DNA of 64,000 nt from assembly GCA_002364755.1 (NCBI GenBank), contig DEZI01000015.1, positions 29,199 through 93,198 on the forward strand, in the 5' to 3' direction. The position numbers were made by a program, and so were the translations under genes. Source of the stretch: Stenotrophomonas maltophilia. Its GTDB lineage: Bacteria > Pseudomonadota > Gammaproteobacteria > Xanthomonadales > Xanthomonadaceae. The notes under the pieces are model-generated. The model was not told the DNA's origin. It saw nothing but the letters and a program-made list of their open reading frames with translations, and made no database searches. Position 1 is the first letter of the stretch; every line of letters starts with the position of its first letter. Shown here piece by piece: positions 18,919-27,067 of this stretch.

Positions 18919-19557
18919 ATGTCCTCCACGACTGCTGCCTCCATCCGTGAAGAAATCGCCAGCGCCCTGACCCACGGGCTCGGCGCCGTGTTCGCGCTGG
19001 CCGCCAGCGCGGTCCTGATCACCCTGGCCGCCATCTACGGCGACGGCTGGCAGCTCGCCAGCGCCATCGTGTTCGGTATCGCCCTGCTGCTGCTGTACAC
19101 CGCCTCCACCCTGTACCACGCCATCCAGCACCCCACGGCCAAGGGTCGTCTGAAGGTTTTCGACCACTGCGCGATCTACGTGCTGATTGCCGGCACTTAC
19201 ACCCCGTTCACCCTGATCGGCCTGCGCGGGCCTTGGGGCTGGGGCCTGTTTACCGCCATCTGGGCGCTGGCCCTGGGCGGGGTGGTGTTCAAGCTGTTCT
19301 ATACCGGTCGCTTCAAGGCGCTTTCCACCGGCATCTACATCGCAATGGGCTGGCTGGTGATCGTGGCGATCAAGCCGATGTGGGCCTCCATCGACGGCGG
19401 GACCCTGGCCTGGCTGTTCGCCGGCGGCCTGTCCTATACGCTCGGCACCTATTTCTACCATCGCGAATCGATCCCCTATTCGCACGCGATCTGGCACCTG
19501 TTCGTGATCGGCGGCAGCGTCTGCCACTTCGTCGCGGTGACCATGCAGGTCCTGTAA
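18919..19557 (+). CDS. Hemolysin III family (PAQR-like, TrhA/YqfA) membrane protein
   Basis: 212 residues with about seven membrane helices. Family signatures are REEIASALTHGLGAVFALA at the start, LYTASTLYHAIQHP, FDHCAIYVLIAGTYTPF, and the C-terminal YSHAIWHLFVIGGSVCHF. The Ser, Asp and three His in these motifs are the zinc/active-site set of the PAQR/CREST superfamily. The start at 18919 was chosen because it opens directly into the family N terminus; an earlier ATG at 18808 adds 37 unlike residues. The physiological role in bacteria is uncertain (membrane homeostasis in some species). Confidence 0.93.
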   Translation: MSSTTAASIREEIASALTHGLGAVFALAASAVLITLAAIYGDGWQLASAIVFGIALLLLYTASTLYHAIQHPTAKGRLKVFDHCAIYVLIAGTYTPFTLIGLRGPWGWGLFTAIWALALGGVVFKLFYTGRFKALSTGIYIAMGWLVIVAIKPMWASIDGGTLAWLFAGGLSYTLGTYFYHRESIPYSHAIWHLFVIGGSVCHFVAVTMQVL

Positions 19558-19639
19558 CAATGACGGCAGGCGCCCGTGTGCACACCATGCACATGAGCGC
19601 TTCGCGCCCCGTCCACCCGGATGGGGCAACCATGGCAGC

Positions 19640-21628
19640 GTGAATGCTGCCCCTGCCCCTGCTGCACCGCGCGCTTCGCGCTGGCGCCTCCGCCGCCCCG
19701 GCCCACGTGGCCAGCGCTGGCTGGCGGTGCTGGTGTTCCTGCTGGCCGCATTGCTCATCCTCATCGCGCTGTGGGACTGGAACTGGTTCAAGGGGCCGGT
19801 GGAACGCGCGGTACAGGCCCGCACCGGCCGCGCCCTGCACATCGGCCACCTGGATGTCGACCTCGGCCGTACCAGCACCATCCGCGCCGATGCGATCACC
19901 TTCGCCAATGCCGCGTGGTCGAAGCAGGCCACGATGGCCAATGCCGACCGCGTGGAGATCGACGTCCGCGTCTGGCCGTTGCTCCGTGGCAGCATCCAGC
20001 TGCCGGAAGTACGCCTTACCCGCCCCGACGTGCTGCTGGAAGCCGCCCCGCGCAAGGGTGAGGCCGGCAACTGGGATTTCCTGCCGGCCAGCGATGGCAA
20101 GAGCTCGCTGCAGCTGAAGGGCCTGCGCATCGACGACGGGCGCCTGCAGTACCTGGACGCCCTGGGTCGCACCGACATCCGCGTCGGCGTGCGCAGTGGC
20201 GAAGCGACCACCACCGCAGACACACGGGTTGACGCCGCCCCGCCGCTGCTGGTGAAGGGCCAGGGCCGCTGGCAGGGCAATCCGTTCACTCTCAGCGGCG
20301 GTACCGAATCGCCGCTGCAGCTGACCGACAGCGCGCATCCCTTCCGCATCCACCTCGATGGCCGTGCCGGCAGTACCCATGCCGTGGCCACCGGCACGCT
20401 GACCAACCCGTTCGCGCTGCAGGTTTTCGACCTGCAGTTCGCGCTCAGTGGCCAGGACCTGGCCGACCTCTACCCGCTGCTGGGCATCGCCATCCCGCCC
20501 TCGCCGCCGTACGCCCTCGATGGCCGGCTCAAGCGCGACCACAACGTGTGGCGCTATGAGGGCTTCACCGGCAAGGTCGGCGACAGCGACCTGGGCGGCA
20601 ACCTGCAGTTCGAGGTGGGCCGCGACCGCCCGCGCCTGACTGCCACGCTGGAATCGCGCCGGCTCGATTTCGACGACCTGGCCGGCTTCGTCGGCGCCCC
20701 GCCGAAGACCGGCGGCGGCGAGACCGCCAATGCCGAACAGAAGGCGCAGGCCGCACAGGCCGCCGCCAGTCCGCGCGTGCTGCCGGACACGCCGTACAAC
20801 CTGGGCAAGCTGCGCGCGATGGATGCCGACGTGCGCTGGAAGGCCCACCGCATCAATGCGCCCTCGCTGCCGCTGGACGACATGGACGCGCACCTCTTGC
20901 TGGACGATGGCGTGCTGCGGCTGGATCCGCTGAACTTCGGCGTGGCCGGCGGTGACATCCGCAGCACCATCCGCATGGACGCACGCCAGCCGGAGATTTC
21001 CACCGCGCTGAAAGCCAGCGTGCGCGGCGTGCAGCTGGGCCAGCTGTTCCCGGATGCAAAGCTGGCCGAGCAGGCCAAGGGTGGCATCAGCGGCCAGATC
21101 GACCTGACCGGCCGCGGCAATTCCATTGCCGCCATGCTCGGCGGCAGCAGCGGCGACGTCGGCGTGGCGATGGGCCGTGGCCATGTCGGCAACCTGGTGA
21201 TGGAGCTGGCCGGCCTGGACATCACCGAGTCGCTGAAATTCCTGTTCACCGGTGACCGGCAGATTCCGCTGCGCTGCGCCTTCGCCGATTTCGGCGTGCG
21301 CGATGGCCTGATGACCAGCCGTGCGTTGGCGGTGGACACCACCGACACGATCATCGTTGGCGAAGGTACGGTGAGCCTGCGCGATGAGCGGATGGACCTG
21401 CTGCTGAAGCCGCGGCCGAAGGACAAGAGCATTCTGGTGCTGCGCTCGCCGCTGCGCATCGGCGGCACGTTCAAGGATCCGTCGTTCCGACCGGACTTCA
21501 AGGCACTCGGTCTGCGCGGCGCGGTGGCCCTGGCGCTGGGAAGCATCGCCCCGCCGGCAGCGCTGCTGGCCACGATCGAAACGGGGCCGGGCAAGGATGC
21601 CAACTGTGGTGGGCAGTACGCGAAGTAA
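19640..21628 (+). CDS. AsmA family inner-membrane-anchored protein
   Basis: 662 residues from a GTG start. It has a basic N terminus, one membrane helix (WLAVLVFLLAALLILIALW, residues ~27-45), and a long periplasmic part typical of AsmA/YhdP-like lipid-transfer or assembly proteins. Motifs are TGRALHIGHLDVDLGRTSTIRADAITFANAAW near the N terminus, and an AsmA C-terminal segment with TVSLRDERMDLLLKPRPKDKSI and PLRIGGTFKDPSFRPDF. It probably takes part in outer-membrane lipid or protein homeostasis. The gene is single, with 82 bases between it and the hemolysin III gene. Confidence 0.92.
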   Translation: MNAAPAPAAPRASRWRLRRPGPRGQRWLAVLVFLLAALLILIALWDWNWFKGPVERAVQARTGRALHIGHLDVDLGRTSTIRADAITFANAAWSKQATMANADRVEIDVRVWPLLRGSIQLPEVRLTRPDVLLEAAPRKGEAGNWDFLPASDGKSSLQLKGLRIDDGRLQYLDALGRTDIRVGVRSGEATTTADTRVDAAPPLLVKGQGRWQGNPFTLSGGTESPLQLTDSAHPFRIHLDGRAGSTHAVATGTLTNPFALQVFDLQFALSGQDLADLYPLLGIAIPPSPPYALDGRLKRDHNVWRYEGFTGKVGDSDLGGNLQFEVGRDRPRLTATLESRRLDFDDLAGFVGAPPKTGGGETANAEQKAQAAQAAASPRVLPDTPYNLGKLRAMDADVRWKAHRINAPSLPLDDMDAHLLLDDGVLRLDPLNFGVAGGDIRSTIRMDARQPEISTALKASVRGVQLGQLFPDAKLAEQAKGGISGQIDLTGRGNSIAAMLGGSSGDVGVAMGRGHVGNLVMELAGLDITESLKFLFTGDRQIPLRCAFADFGVRDGLMTSRALAVDTTDTIIVGEGTVSLRDERMDLLLKPRPKDKSILVLRSPLRIGGTFKDPSFRPDFKALGLRGAVALALGSIAPPAALLATIETGPGKDANCGGQYAK

Positions 21629-21665
21629 AAGCGGTTGTTCGCGGCGCCTCTGTTGGTCCTGGTGT

Positions 21666-21771
21666 GAGTGGGACGGGTGGGCCAGTCAGGACACGCCGTA
21701 AACCCGTCCTTGGGGGCTCGATGGCGCCATCCATGGCGCCAACGGTCCTGCCTGGCCCACCCGTCCCACTC
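21666..21771 (-). repeat. Long-hairpin element, copy 2
   Basis: Arms GAGTGGGACGGGTGGGCCAG and its complement pair over 27 bases with one mismatch. The core holds GGCGCCAT/ATGGCGCC and, on the minus strand, ACGGGTTTACGGCGT. It lies in the opposite orientation to copy 1. Confidence 0.8.
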
Positions 21772-21869
21772 CTGACAGTTTCCTGCGCGCGCGGAACGAG
21801 AGCGGGAATTCAAAGAAAACAGCAAAAAGCCAAATCAAAAGCTGTGCCAACCAAGGTTGGCACCTACCA
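21771..21869. repeat. Module B of the composite repeat, copy 1
   Basis: Begins GACAGTTTCCTGCGCGCGCG, continues through GAACGAGAGCGGGAATTCAAA and an A-rich stretch, and ends in a SMAG-like palindrome (GTGCCAACCAAGGTTGGCAC). An inverted, well-matched copy is at 23746-23840 and a looser one near 43180-43240. Confidence 0.7.
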
Positions 21870-21920
21870 GGAGCGGATGGTCGGCGCTGAAACGCACCGC
21901 GCTCGCGGGATGTGTCTGGA

Positions 21921-22021
21921 GGCGGAGGGCATGGCCGTGCAGGACCGTAAGCGCCAAGGACGGCGCCTACGAGCTACATGGACGTATTTACCGCGTGTCC
22001 TGCACGGCCATTCCCTTCGCC
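21921..22021 (+). repeat. Long-hairpin element, copy 3
   Basis: Arms GGCGGAGGGCATGGCCGTGC and its near-complement (GCACGGCCATTCCCTTCGCC) enclose GGCGCC/GGCGCC and CATGGACGTATTTACCGCGT. Arm sequence resembles copies 4 and 5. Confidence 0.78.
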
Positions 22022-22087
22022 TCCCCACGCATCAGGAAGGCGCTGCTCTTGAGCTCTGGCTCTGGCTCTTGCTTCGAAAAGCGGGCC

Positions 22088-22106
22088 GGCGGGCTGCAAG
22101 CCCGCC
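22088..22106. terminator. Short hairpin past the CBS gene, possible terminator
   Basis: A GGCGGGCT-TGC-AGCCCGCC stem read on the minus strand lies 10 bases past the CBS-gene stop. A TTTT stands about 8 bases beyond it. Its inverted twin is at 23547-23565. Confidence 0.45.
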
Positions 22107-22116
22107 AGCGAAAAAC

Positions 22117-22548
22117 TCACCCCGCCACGATGTACCGCTGCAGCTGGTCCAACTCCCGCCGCTGCGCATCGATCACCGCCTTCACCAGGTCGCCGATGGA
22201 AATCACCCCCAGCACCGACCCGTTCTCCACCACCGGCAGGTGGCGAATGCGGTAGTCGGTCACCAGCTGCAGGCAATGTTCCACCTGCTCACCCGGCGAC
22301 ACCGTCACCACCTTCGCCGTCATGATCTCCGACACCGCCGTATCGCGCGAGGAACGATCGTGCAGCACGATCTTGCGCGCGTAATCGCGCTCGGACAGGA
22401 TGCCGACCAGTCGCGGCCCGTCCATCACCAGCACCGCGCCGATGCCCTTCTGGGCCATCAGCCGGATCGCATCGATCACCGCCGCGCCGGGCGCGACCGC
22501 GTGTACTTCAGGGGACTTGCCGTCCAACAGTTGCCGTACCGACGTCAT
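22117..22548 (-). CDS. CBS-domain pair protein
   Basis: 143 residues forming a single Bateman module of two CBS domains. The first has GAAVIDAIRLMAQKGIGAVLV and LVGILSERDYARK; the second has VSEIMTAKVVTVSPGEQVEHCLQL and RIRHLPVVENGSVLGVISIGDLVKA. Such stand-alone modules bind adenosine nucleotides and regulate partners; the partner here is unknown. Its start lies inside the 3' end of the glycosyltransferase gene (41-base overlap in another frame), so the two are co-transcribed. The pair is enclosed by inverted composite repeats. Confidence 0.92.
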   Translation of the reverse strand: MTSVRQLLDGKSPEVHAVAPGAAVIDAIRLMAQKGIGAVLVMDGPRLVGILSERDYARKIVLHDRSSRDTAVSEIMTAKVVTVSPGEQVEHCLQLVTDYRIRHLPVVENGSVLGVISIGDLVKAVIDAQRRELDQLQRYIVAG

Positions 22549-23527
22549 CTGCCTGCCCTCCCAGGGTGGGTTGCAGGGCCGAGTCTGCCACGGAAGGTGC
22601 TAGCCACGCGTCAACCAGGTACAGGGGCCGCTGCTTGGACTCCTCATACAGGCGGCCCAGGTACTCGCCGATCAGCCCCAGCGCGATCAGCTGCACGCCG
22701 CCCAGGAACAGGATCACCGCCATCATCGTCGGCCAGCCCGCCACCCGGTCGCCGTACAGCGCCGCCTTGATGATCACCCAGACGCCGAACACGAACGCCG
22801 CCGCCGCGGTCGCCAGGCCCAGGTAGGTGGCCGCCCGCAGCGGCACGGTCGAGAACCCGGTGATGCCTTCCAGTGCAAAGTTCCACAGGTTCCAGAGGCT
22901 GAACTTGCTGTTGCCGGCCAACCGCGCGTGGCGGTGGTAGGGCACGGCCACGCGGCGGAAGCCGACCCAGCTGAAAAGGCCTTTCATGAAGCGATGGCGC
23001 TCGCGCATCTCGCGCAGCGCGCTCAGCGCCCGCGGCGACAGCAGGCGGAAATCGCCGGTGTCGGCGGGAATCGGCGTGCGCGACAGGCGGCCGATCACGC
23101 GGTAGAACATGGCCGCGGTGGCCCGCTTGCTCCAGCTTTCGCCGTCGCGCACCTTGCGCGTGCCGTAGACGTTGTCATAGCCCTCTTTCCAGTGCGCGAC
23201 GAAGGTCGGCACCAGTTCCGGCGGATCCTGGCCATCGGCATCGAGGATCATCGCAGCGCCTTCGCGCACCTGGTCCAGGCCGGCGGTCAGCGCAGCCTCC
23301 TTGCCGAAGTTGCGCGACAGCCGCAGGGCCGAGACACGCGGGTCGGGATGGGCGAGGTGTTCGATCACCGCCCAGGTAGCGTCGGTGCTGCCGTCATCGA
23401 CATACAGGATGTGGCCGTCGACATCGTCCAGCGCGTCGAGCACCGCGCACAGGCGCGGGTGCAGCTGGGGCAGCGCCAGTTCCTCGTTATGGGCGGCGAT
23501 GACGAAGGTCAGGCGTTGGCGGCTCAT
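22508..23527 (-). CDS. GT2 family glycosyltransferase with C-terminal membrane helices
   Basis: 339 residues, of the DPM1/GtrB/ArnC type that load a sugar onto a polyprenyl phosphate. The N-terminal GT-A domain has TFVIAAHNEE, ILYVDDGSTDATW, LSRNFGKEAALTAGLD, MILDADGQDPPELV and a GDFRLL motif. Two membrane segments follow (YLGLATAAAAFVFGVWVIIK and AVILFLGGVQLIALGLIGEY) before YEESKQRPLYLV. The start at 23527 begins directly before the fold; an upstream ATG at 23638 lies in repeats. The C-terminal 13 or so residues overlap the CBS gene. Substrate sugar unknown. Confidence 0.93.
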   Translation of the reverse strand: MSRQRLTFVIAAHNEELALPQLHPRLCAVLDALDDVDGHILYVDDGSTDATWAVIEHLAHPDPRVSALRLSRNFGKEAALTAGLDQVREGAAMILDADGQDPPELVPTFVAHWKEGYDNVYGTRKVRDGESWSKRATAAMFYRVIGRLSRTPIPADTGDFRLLSPRALSALREMRERHRFMKGLFSWVGFRRVAVPYHRHARLAGNSKFSLWNLWNFALEGITGFSTVPLRAATYLGLATAAAAFVFGVWVIIKAALYGDRVAGWPTMMAVILFLGGVQLIALGLIGEYLGRLYEESKQRPLYLVDAWLAPSVADSALQPTLGGQADDVGTATVGRQVP

Positions 23528-23546
23528 GCCTGGATTGTACGTTGCT

Positions 23547-23565
23547 GGCGGGCTTGCAGCCCGCC
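23547..23565. repeat. Short hairpin, inverted twin of 22088-22106
   Basis: GGCGGGCT-TGC-AGCCCGCC, 20 bases upstream of the glycosyltransferase start. Confidence 0.6.
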
Positions 23566-23625
23566 GGCCCGCTAAAGGCAACGGCCAAATCGAGAGCAAC
23601 TGCAGCGTCTTCCTGATACGGGGGG

Positions 23626-23687
23626 AGGCGGAGGGCATGCCCCGGGCCCATGGCGCCTACGGTCCTGCACGGCCATGCCCTCCGCCT
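23626..23687. repeat. Long-hairpin element, copy 4 (shortened core)
   Basis: 14-base perfect outer arms AGGCGGAGGGCATG/CATGCCCTCCGCCT with the core reduced to about 34 bases. The CATGGACG...TTTAC block is missing, so this looks like an internal deletion. Confidence 0.65.
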
Positions 23688-23745
23688 ATGGACACATTCC
23701 CGCGAGCGCGGTGCATGGACGCGCTGCCCCCCCCCCCAACGCTTT

Positions 23746-23840
23746 TGGTAGCTGCCAACCTTGGTTGGCACAGCTTTTGATCTTGCTTCTTCTTTTGATT
23801 TTGAATTTCCGCTCTCGTTCCGCGCGCGCAGGAAACTGTC
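23746..23840. repeat. Module B of the composite repeat, copy 2 (inverted)
   Basis: Reverse complement of module B at 21771: TGCCAACCTTGGTTGGCACA, a T-rich stretch, then TTTCCGCTCTCGTTCCGCGC and GCAGGAAACTGTC. Confidence 0.7.
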
Positions 23841-23945
23841 CGGAGGCGGAGGGCTACCGCAGGCAGGACCGTAGGCGCCATGGACGGCGCCTACGAGCTA
23901 CATGGACGTATTTACCGCGTGTCCTGCCTGCGGTAGCCCTCCGCC
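23841..23945 (+). repeat. Long-hairpin element, copy 5 (perfect arms)
   Basis: The best-preserved copy. Outer arms of 27 bases (GAGGCGGAGGGCTACCGCAG... and complement) pair without mismatch. The inner hairpin is GGCGCC-ATGGAC-GGCGCC, and the conserved CATGGACGTATTTACCGCGT is intact. Confidence 0.85.
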
Positions 23946-23984
23946 TCACCCATGAACCGGAAGGCGCCGCGAAACGATCTACCG

Positions 23985-24740
23985 TTACTTCTCCAGATAC
24001 CCCGCCCCACCCAGCTGCCGGGCCTGCCGCTGTATCCACGTCGCTCGCCGCTGCACGTACGGCCCCGGCCTGGCCGCGTTGTACCGCCGCGGCGCCGGCA
24101 GCACCGCCGCCAACCGGGCACTTTCACCCGGTGCCAGCCGCGACGCATCCTTGCCCCAGAATTTCTGCGCCGCCGCCTGCGCGCCATACACGCCATCGCC
24201 GAACTCGGCGATGTTGGCGTACATCTCCAGGATGCGTTCCTTCGGCCAGAACGCCTCGATCAGCACCGTGTACCAGACCTCCAGACCCTTGCGGATCCAG
24301 CTGCGGCCCTGCCAGAGGAACAGGTTCTTGGCCACCTGCTGGCTGATCGTGCTGGCCCCGCGCAGGCGCCCGCCCTTGGCGTTGTGGTCACGCGCCTTTT
24401 CGATGGCCTGCAGGTCGAAACCGTTGTGCTCCGGGAATCGCTGGTCCTCGGCCGCCACCAGCGAGATCGGCAGGCTGGGCGCCATCTGGTCCAGGTCGCG
24501 CCACTGGTAATGCAGGCGGTAGGACCAGTCGCCCTCGCCCAGTGCCTCGCCATAGCGCCACAGCATCACCGTGGACAACGGCGGGTCGATGAAGCGCAGC
24601 ACCAGCACCTGCAGGCAGCTGAAGCCCACGAACAGTACCGGCAGCCACAGCAGCCGCTTCCAGCGCCAGCGTCGCCGGACCGGCGTGGTCGCCACGGCCT
24701 GCACGGCCTCCACCTTGTCCTGCTCTCCCCCTGCCCCCAT
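23985..24740 (-). CDS. mtgA: Monofunctional biosynthetic peptidoglycan transglycosylase
   Basis: 251 residues. A GT51 enzyme that polymerises lipid II glycan strands at the inner membrane. A basic segment and one membrane helix ([19 protein letters not shown]) precede the catalytic domain. Motifs are [14 protein letters not shown] (catalytic Glu), [35 protein letters not shown] and [16 protein letters not shown] prefer the ATG at 24740 because AAGGA precedes it by 10 bases; an in-frame ATG at 24788 would add 16 residues. It is divergent from hslO. Confidence 0.93.
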   Translation of the reverse strand: MGAGGEQDKVEAVQAVATTPVRRRWRWKRLLWLPVLFVGFSCLQVLVLRFIDPPLSTVMLWRYGEALGEGDWSYRLHYQWRDLDQMAPSLPISLVAAEDQRFPEHNGFDLQAIEKARDHNAKGGRLRGASTISQQVAKNLFLWQGRSWIRKGLEVWYTVLIEAFWPKERILEMYANIAEFGDGVYGAQAAAQKFWGKDASRLAPGESARLAAVLPAPRRYNAARPGPYVQRRATWIQRQARQLGGAGYLEK

Positions 24741-24817
24741 TACTGGTGCATCCTTCTCATGCCTGGTTGTCGGCGCATTATCCGGCAACCGCCCCTGTTT
24801 ACGCGCGATGTGAGCCG

Positions 24818-25711
24818 ATGACCGCCCAAACCGATTCCCTGATCCGCTTCCTGCTGCCCGACGCCGGCGTCCGTGGCGTGCACGTGCAACTGCAGGCCAC
24901 CTGGCAGGAAATCCTGTCCCACGCCATGTACCCGGACAACGCCGCCGAACTGCTCGGCGAGGCCTGCGTGGCCTCGGCCCTGTTCACCGGCCATACCAAG
25001 GTGGACGGCCGCCTGTCCATCCAGCTGCGCAGCAACACCGGCCTGCGCACCCTGTTCGCCGAGTGCACCGCCGCCGGCACCCTGCGCGGCATCGCCCAGC
25101 TGGCCGAAGGCGCCGACGCGCCGCGCGACCTCTCCAGCCTGGGCAGCGACGCGCTGCTCGCGATCACCATCGAGAACCCCGGCCTGGACCCGCGCGAACC
25201 GCAGCGCTACCAGAGCCTGGTCGGTCTGACCGCGCCGGCGCTGGATGAGGCCTTCGAGGACTACTTCCGCCAGTCCGAACAGCTGCCGACCCGCCTGCTG
25301 CTGGCCGCTGACCGCAACGGCGCCGTGGGCCTGCTGCTGCAGAAGCTGCCCGGCGACGAGGGCGACGACGACGGCTGGGCCCGCGCCAGCGCCCTGTTCG
25401 ACACGCTGGGCAAGGCCGAACTGCTGGCCACCCCGGCCGAGCAGATGCTGCACCGCCTGTTCCACGAGGAAAAGCCGGAACTGATGGGCAGCAAGCCGCT
25501 GGCCTTCGGCTGCTCCTGCTCGCACGAGCGGGTCGCCTCGATGCTGGTCTCCCTGGGCGAGGAAGAAGCCCGCGCGGCCGCCGAAGACACCGGCGCGGTG
25601 GACGTCCGCTGCGAATTCTGCGGACGGGAGTATCACTTTCCGTTGACGGAGTTCGGCATACTGTTCCACGGTGCCGAGGGGACTGTACCGGCACCTGAAC
25701 GACTTCAATGA
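24818..25711 (+). CDS. hslO: Redox-regulated chaperonin Hsp33
   Basis: 297 residues. A holdase chaperone switched on by oxidation of four zinc-binding cysteines near the C terminus, all present: FGCSCSHE (CxC) and [12 protein letters not shown] (CxxC). The N-terminal fold includes [29 protein letters not shown] segments and LRGIAQL. The start at 24818 was chosen because upstream residues do not match the family, which begins at the phrase [16 protein letters not shown]. The gene is single. Confidence 0.96.
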   Translation: MTAQTDSLIRFLLPDAGVRGVHVQLQATWQEILSHAMYPDNAAELLGEACVASALFTGHTKVDGRLSIQLRSNTGLRTLFAECTAAGTLRGIAQLAEGADAPRDLSSLGSDALLAITIENPGLDPREPQRYQSLVGLTAPALDEAFEDYFRQSEQLPTRLLLAADRNGAVGLLLQKLPGDEGDDDGWARASALFDTLGKAELLATPAEQMLHRLFHEEKPELMGSKPLAFGCSCSHERVASMLVSLGEEEARAAAEDTGAVDVRCEFCGREYHFPLTEFGILFHGAEGTVPAPERLQ

Positions 25712-25746
25712 ATAAGCAGGTCTTGTGTTCTGGGGAGGATCAAGGC

Positions 25747-25775
25747 TTGTTAAGATTTCATAAACACCCTAGGAT
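25747..25775 (+). promoter_or_regulatory. Promoter of the secreted protein gene at 25831
   Basis: TTGTTA, exactly 17 bases, then TAGGAT. This gives a start about 50 bases before the coding region. The stretch is AT-rich compared with its surroundings. Confidence 0.65.
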
Positions 25776-25830
25776 CGAGTTCCCGCCCCAGCGGGAACTT
25801 CCGTTGTCCGTCACTGTCTGAACTGGTCCG

Positions 25831-26688
25831 ATGCGTACTTTCCTGCGTCTACCGCTGGCCCTGCTGATCGCCCTTGGCGCGATCACGGGCGCGCATGCGC
25901 AGAGCAAGGACACCCGCACCGTGCTGCCGGTCTGGAACAAGGGCAGCGGCAAGGTCGAGGCCCTGCTGTACCTGGAACCGACCGGCGAACAGGCCGCGGG
26001 TGCCCGCTGGCACTTCGGCCGCAACTCGCTGGACGCGGCCTTCGGCCTTTCCTCCGGTGATTCGCTGGGCCTGCTGTGCAGCAACAGCAGCGGCAGCAGC
26101 ATCAGTGGATTGGCCAGCCACTGCATGCTGGCCAGCCTCGGCGATGACGATGACGCCATCGGTGCCAACAACCGCCGCCTGACCGGTACCGCCGCACTCA
26201 ACCGCGGCAACAACCGCCTGGGCATCACCGCCGGTACCAGCCGCGAGACCCTGCCGGCCTGGCTGGCCTCGCCGAACAAGACCCCGGCCCTGCGCGGCGA
26301 ACAGAACGACCTGACCGTGTTCGCCCAGCGCAACATCGGCCGCGAAGGCTTCGTGTCCATCGCCGGCACCTACGCCAAGGCGCGCCTGGTGCCGATCTCC
26401 GATGCATCGCCCGCCCTGGTCGACCGCTGGGACAGCAAGAGCCTGAGCCTGGGTGCCGGCTACGGCAATTTCACCGGCAGCATCATCGGCCGCGTGGTCG
26501 ACGTTCCCGGCAAGCCGGGCAAGTGGGAAGGCCTGGGCATCGGCCTGACCTGGCGTACCCCGTGGTCGGGCCAGCTGACCGTCGGCGCCGAAAACGTGAT
26601 CACCCGCGGCAAGAATCCGTTCTCCCCGCGCAACGAAAGCAACGACGACGGCACCGTTCCGTACGTCCGCTACGAGCAGGACCTGTAA
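25831..26688 (+). CDS. Secreted protein of unknown function, probably a small outer-membrane or periplasmic beta protein
   Basis: 285 residues with a signal peptide (FLRLPLALLIALGAITGAHA). I do not recognise a named domain. The mature part alternates short amphipathic strands with Gly/Asn turns: ARWHFGRNSLDAAFGLSSGD, RLTGTAALNRGNNRLGITAG, GREGFVSIAGTYAKARLV, SLSLGAGYGNFTGSIIGRVVD and GLGIGLTWRTPWSGQLTVGAEN. This pattern fits an outer-membrane barrel-like protein. Two cysteines (LLCSNSS and SHCML) could pair. It has its own promoter and a terminator at 26727. Confidence 0.75.
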   Translation: MRTFLRLPLALLIALGAITGAHAQSKDTRTVLPVWNKGSGKVEALLYLEPTGEQAAGARWHFGRNSLDAAFGLSSGDSLGLLCSNSSGSSISGLASHCMLASLGDDDDAIGANNRRLTGTAALNRGNNRLGITAGTSRETLPAWLASPNKTPALRGEQNDLTVFAQRNIGREGFVSIAGTYAKARLVPISDASPALVDRWDSKSLSLGAGYGNFTGSIIGRVVDVPGKPGKWEGLGIGLTWRTPWSGQLTVGAENVITRGKNPFSPRNESNDDGTVPYVRYEQDL

Positions 26689-26726
26689 GCGGTCCAGCGT
26701 CTTGCGACATCGACTGGATGAAAGAG

Positions 26727-26754
26727 GGGCGCCTGCAGGGCGCCCTTCTTGTTT
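26727..26754 (+). terminator. Rho-independent terminator
   Basis: A perfect GGGCGCC-TGCAG-GGCGCCC stem is followed by TTCTTGTTT, 38 bases past the stop at 26688. Confidence 0.8.
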
Positions 26755-27067
26755 CCGCAGGTAACGCGTTCGTTAAATACATGTGCATTGTTACATATCG
26801 AAATATTACGAAATGTATCAACACAAACATTTTTTCAGACGAAACGATACTCAATGGGTCCGAGTGTCCCAGTCATGTACCACAAGTCATTGAATCGTAA
26901 AGATTCCCGGGTATTGACACCGACTGGCATTGCTGAAGTTAACGTAGCTTTAATTTTCTGGAGGGCGCCGTTACTATCGATTCAGCCTCGCGTTTTTTTG
27001 GAACGACATTTTGCGTTCCGCACGCAGGCAATAACCCAGCCAAGATTTCCTTGGAGAGAGAGAGCCA
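26755..27067. other. AT-rich leader region of the TonB receptor
   Basis: About 310 bases, clearly richer in A/T than the rest of the window, with no credible gene. It holds an imperfect 26-base palindrome at 26792-26817 (TACATATCG...CGAAATGTA, 22 of 26 positions symmetric), a TTGACA at 26914-26919 without a convincing -10, and a GGAGAGAGAGAG ribosome-site region before the receptor ATG. It probably contains regulated promoter elements. Confidence 0.55.

Larger units (their letters stand above)
21629..22116. other. Composite repeat array (left mirror copy), no genes
   Basis: This 488-base gap is filled with repeat modules in a fixed order: long hairpin (21666-21771), module B (21771-21869), spacer with GCACCGCGCTCGCGGGATGT, long hairpin (21921-22021), spacer with ATCAGGAAGGCGCTG, and short hairpin (22088-22106). 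The same modules occur in reverse order and orientation at 23540-23945. The CBS and glycosyltransferase genes are thus enclosed by inverted copies about 400-450 bases long. I see no coding frame I would support here. Confidence 0.75.
23528..23984. other. Composite repeat array (right mirror copy), no genes
   Basis: 457 bases of the modules seen at 21629-22116, inverted. The order is short hairpin (23547-23565), spacer with CAGCGTCTTCCTGAT, a reduced long hairpin (23626-23687), spacer with TCCCGCGAGCGCGGTGC, module B (23746-23840) and a full long hairpin (23841-23945). A run of 11 C lies at 23727-23737. No gene is supported. Confidence 0.75.

Noticed and set aside
21664..22770. 368-residue plus-strand frame across the composite repeat
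   Set aside because: Built from repeat modules and the antisense of the CBS and glycosyltransferase genes.
23626..23945. Insertion sequence or MITE with terminal inverted repeats and target duplications
   Set aside because: I found no transposase and no clear short direct duplication flanking the hairpins, so I list them only as repeats of unknown origin.
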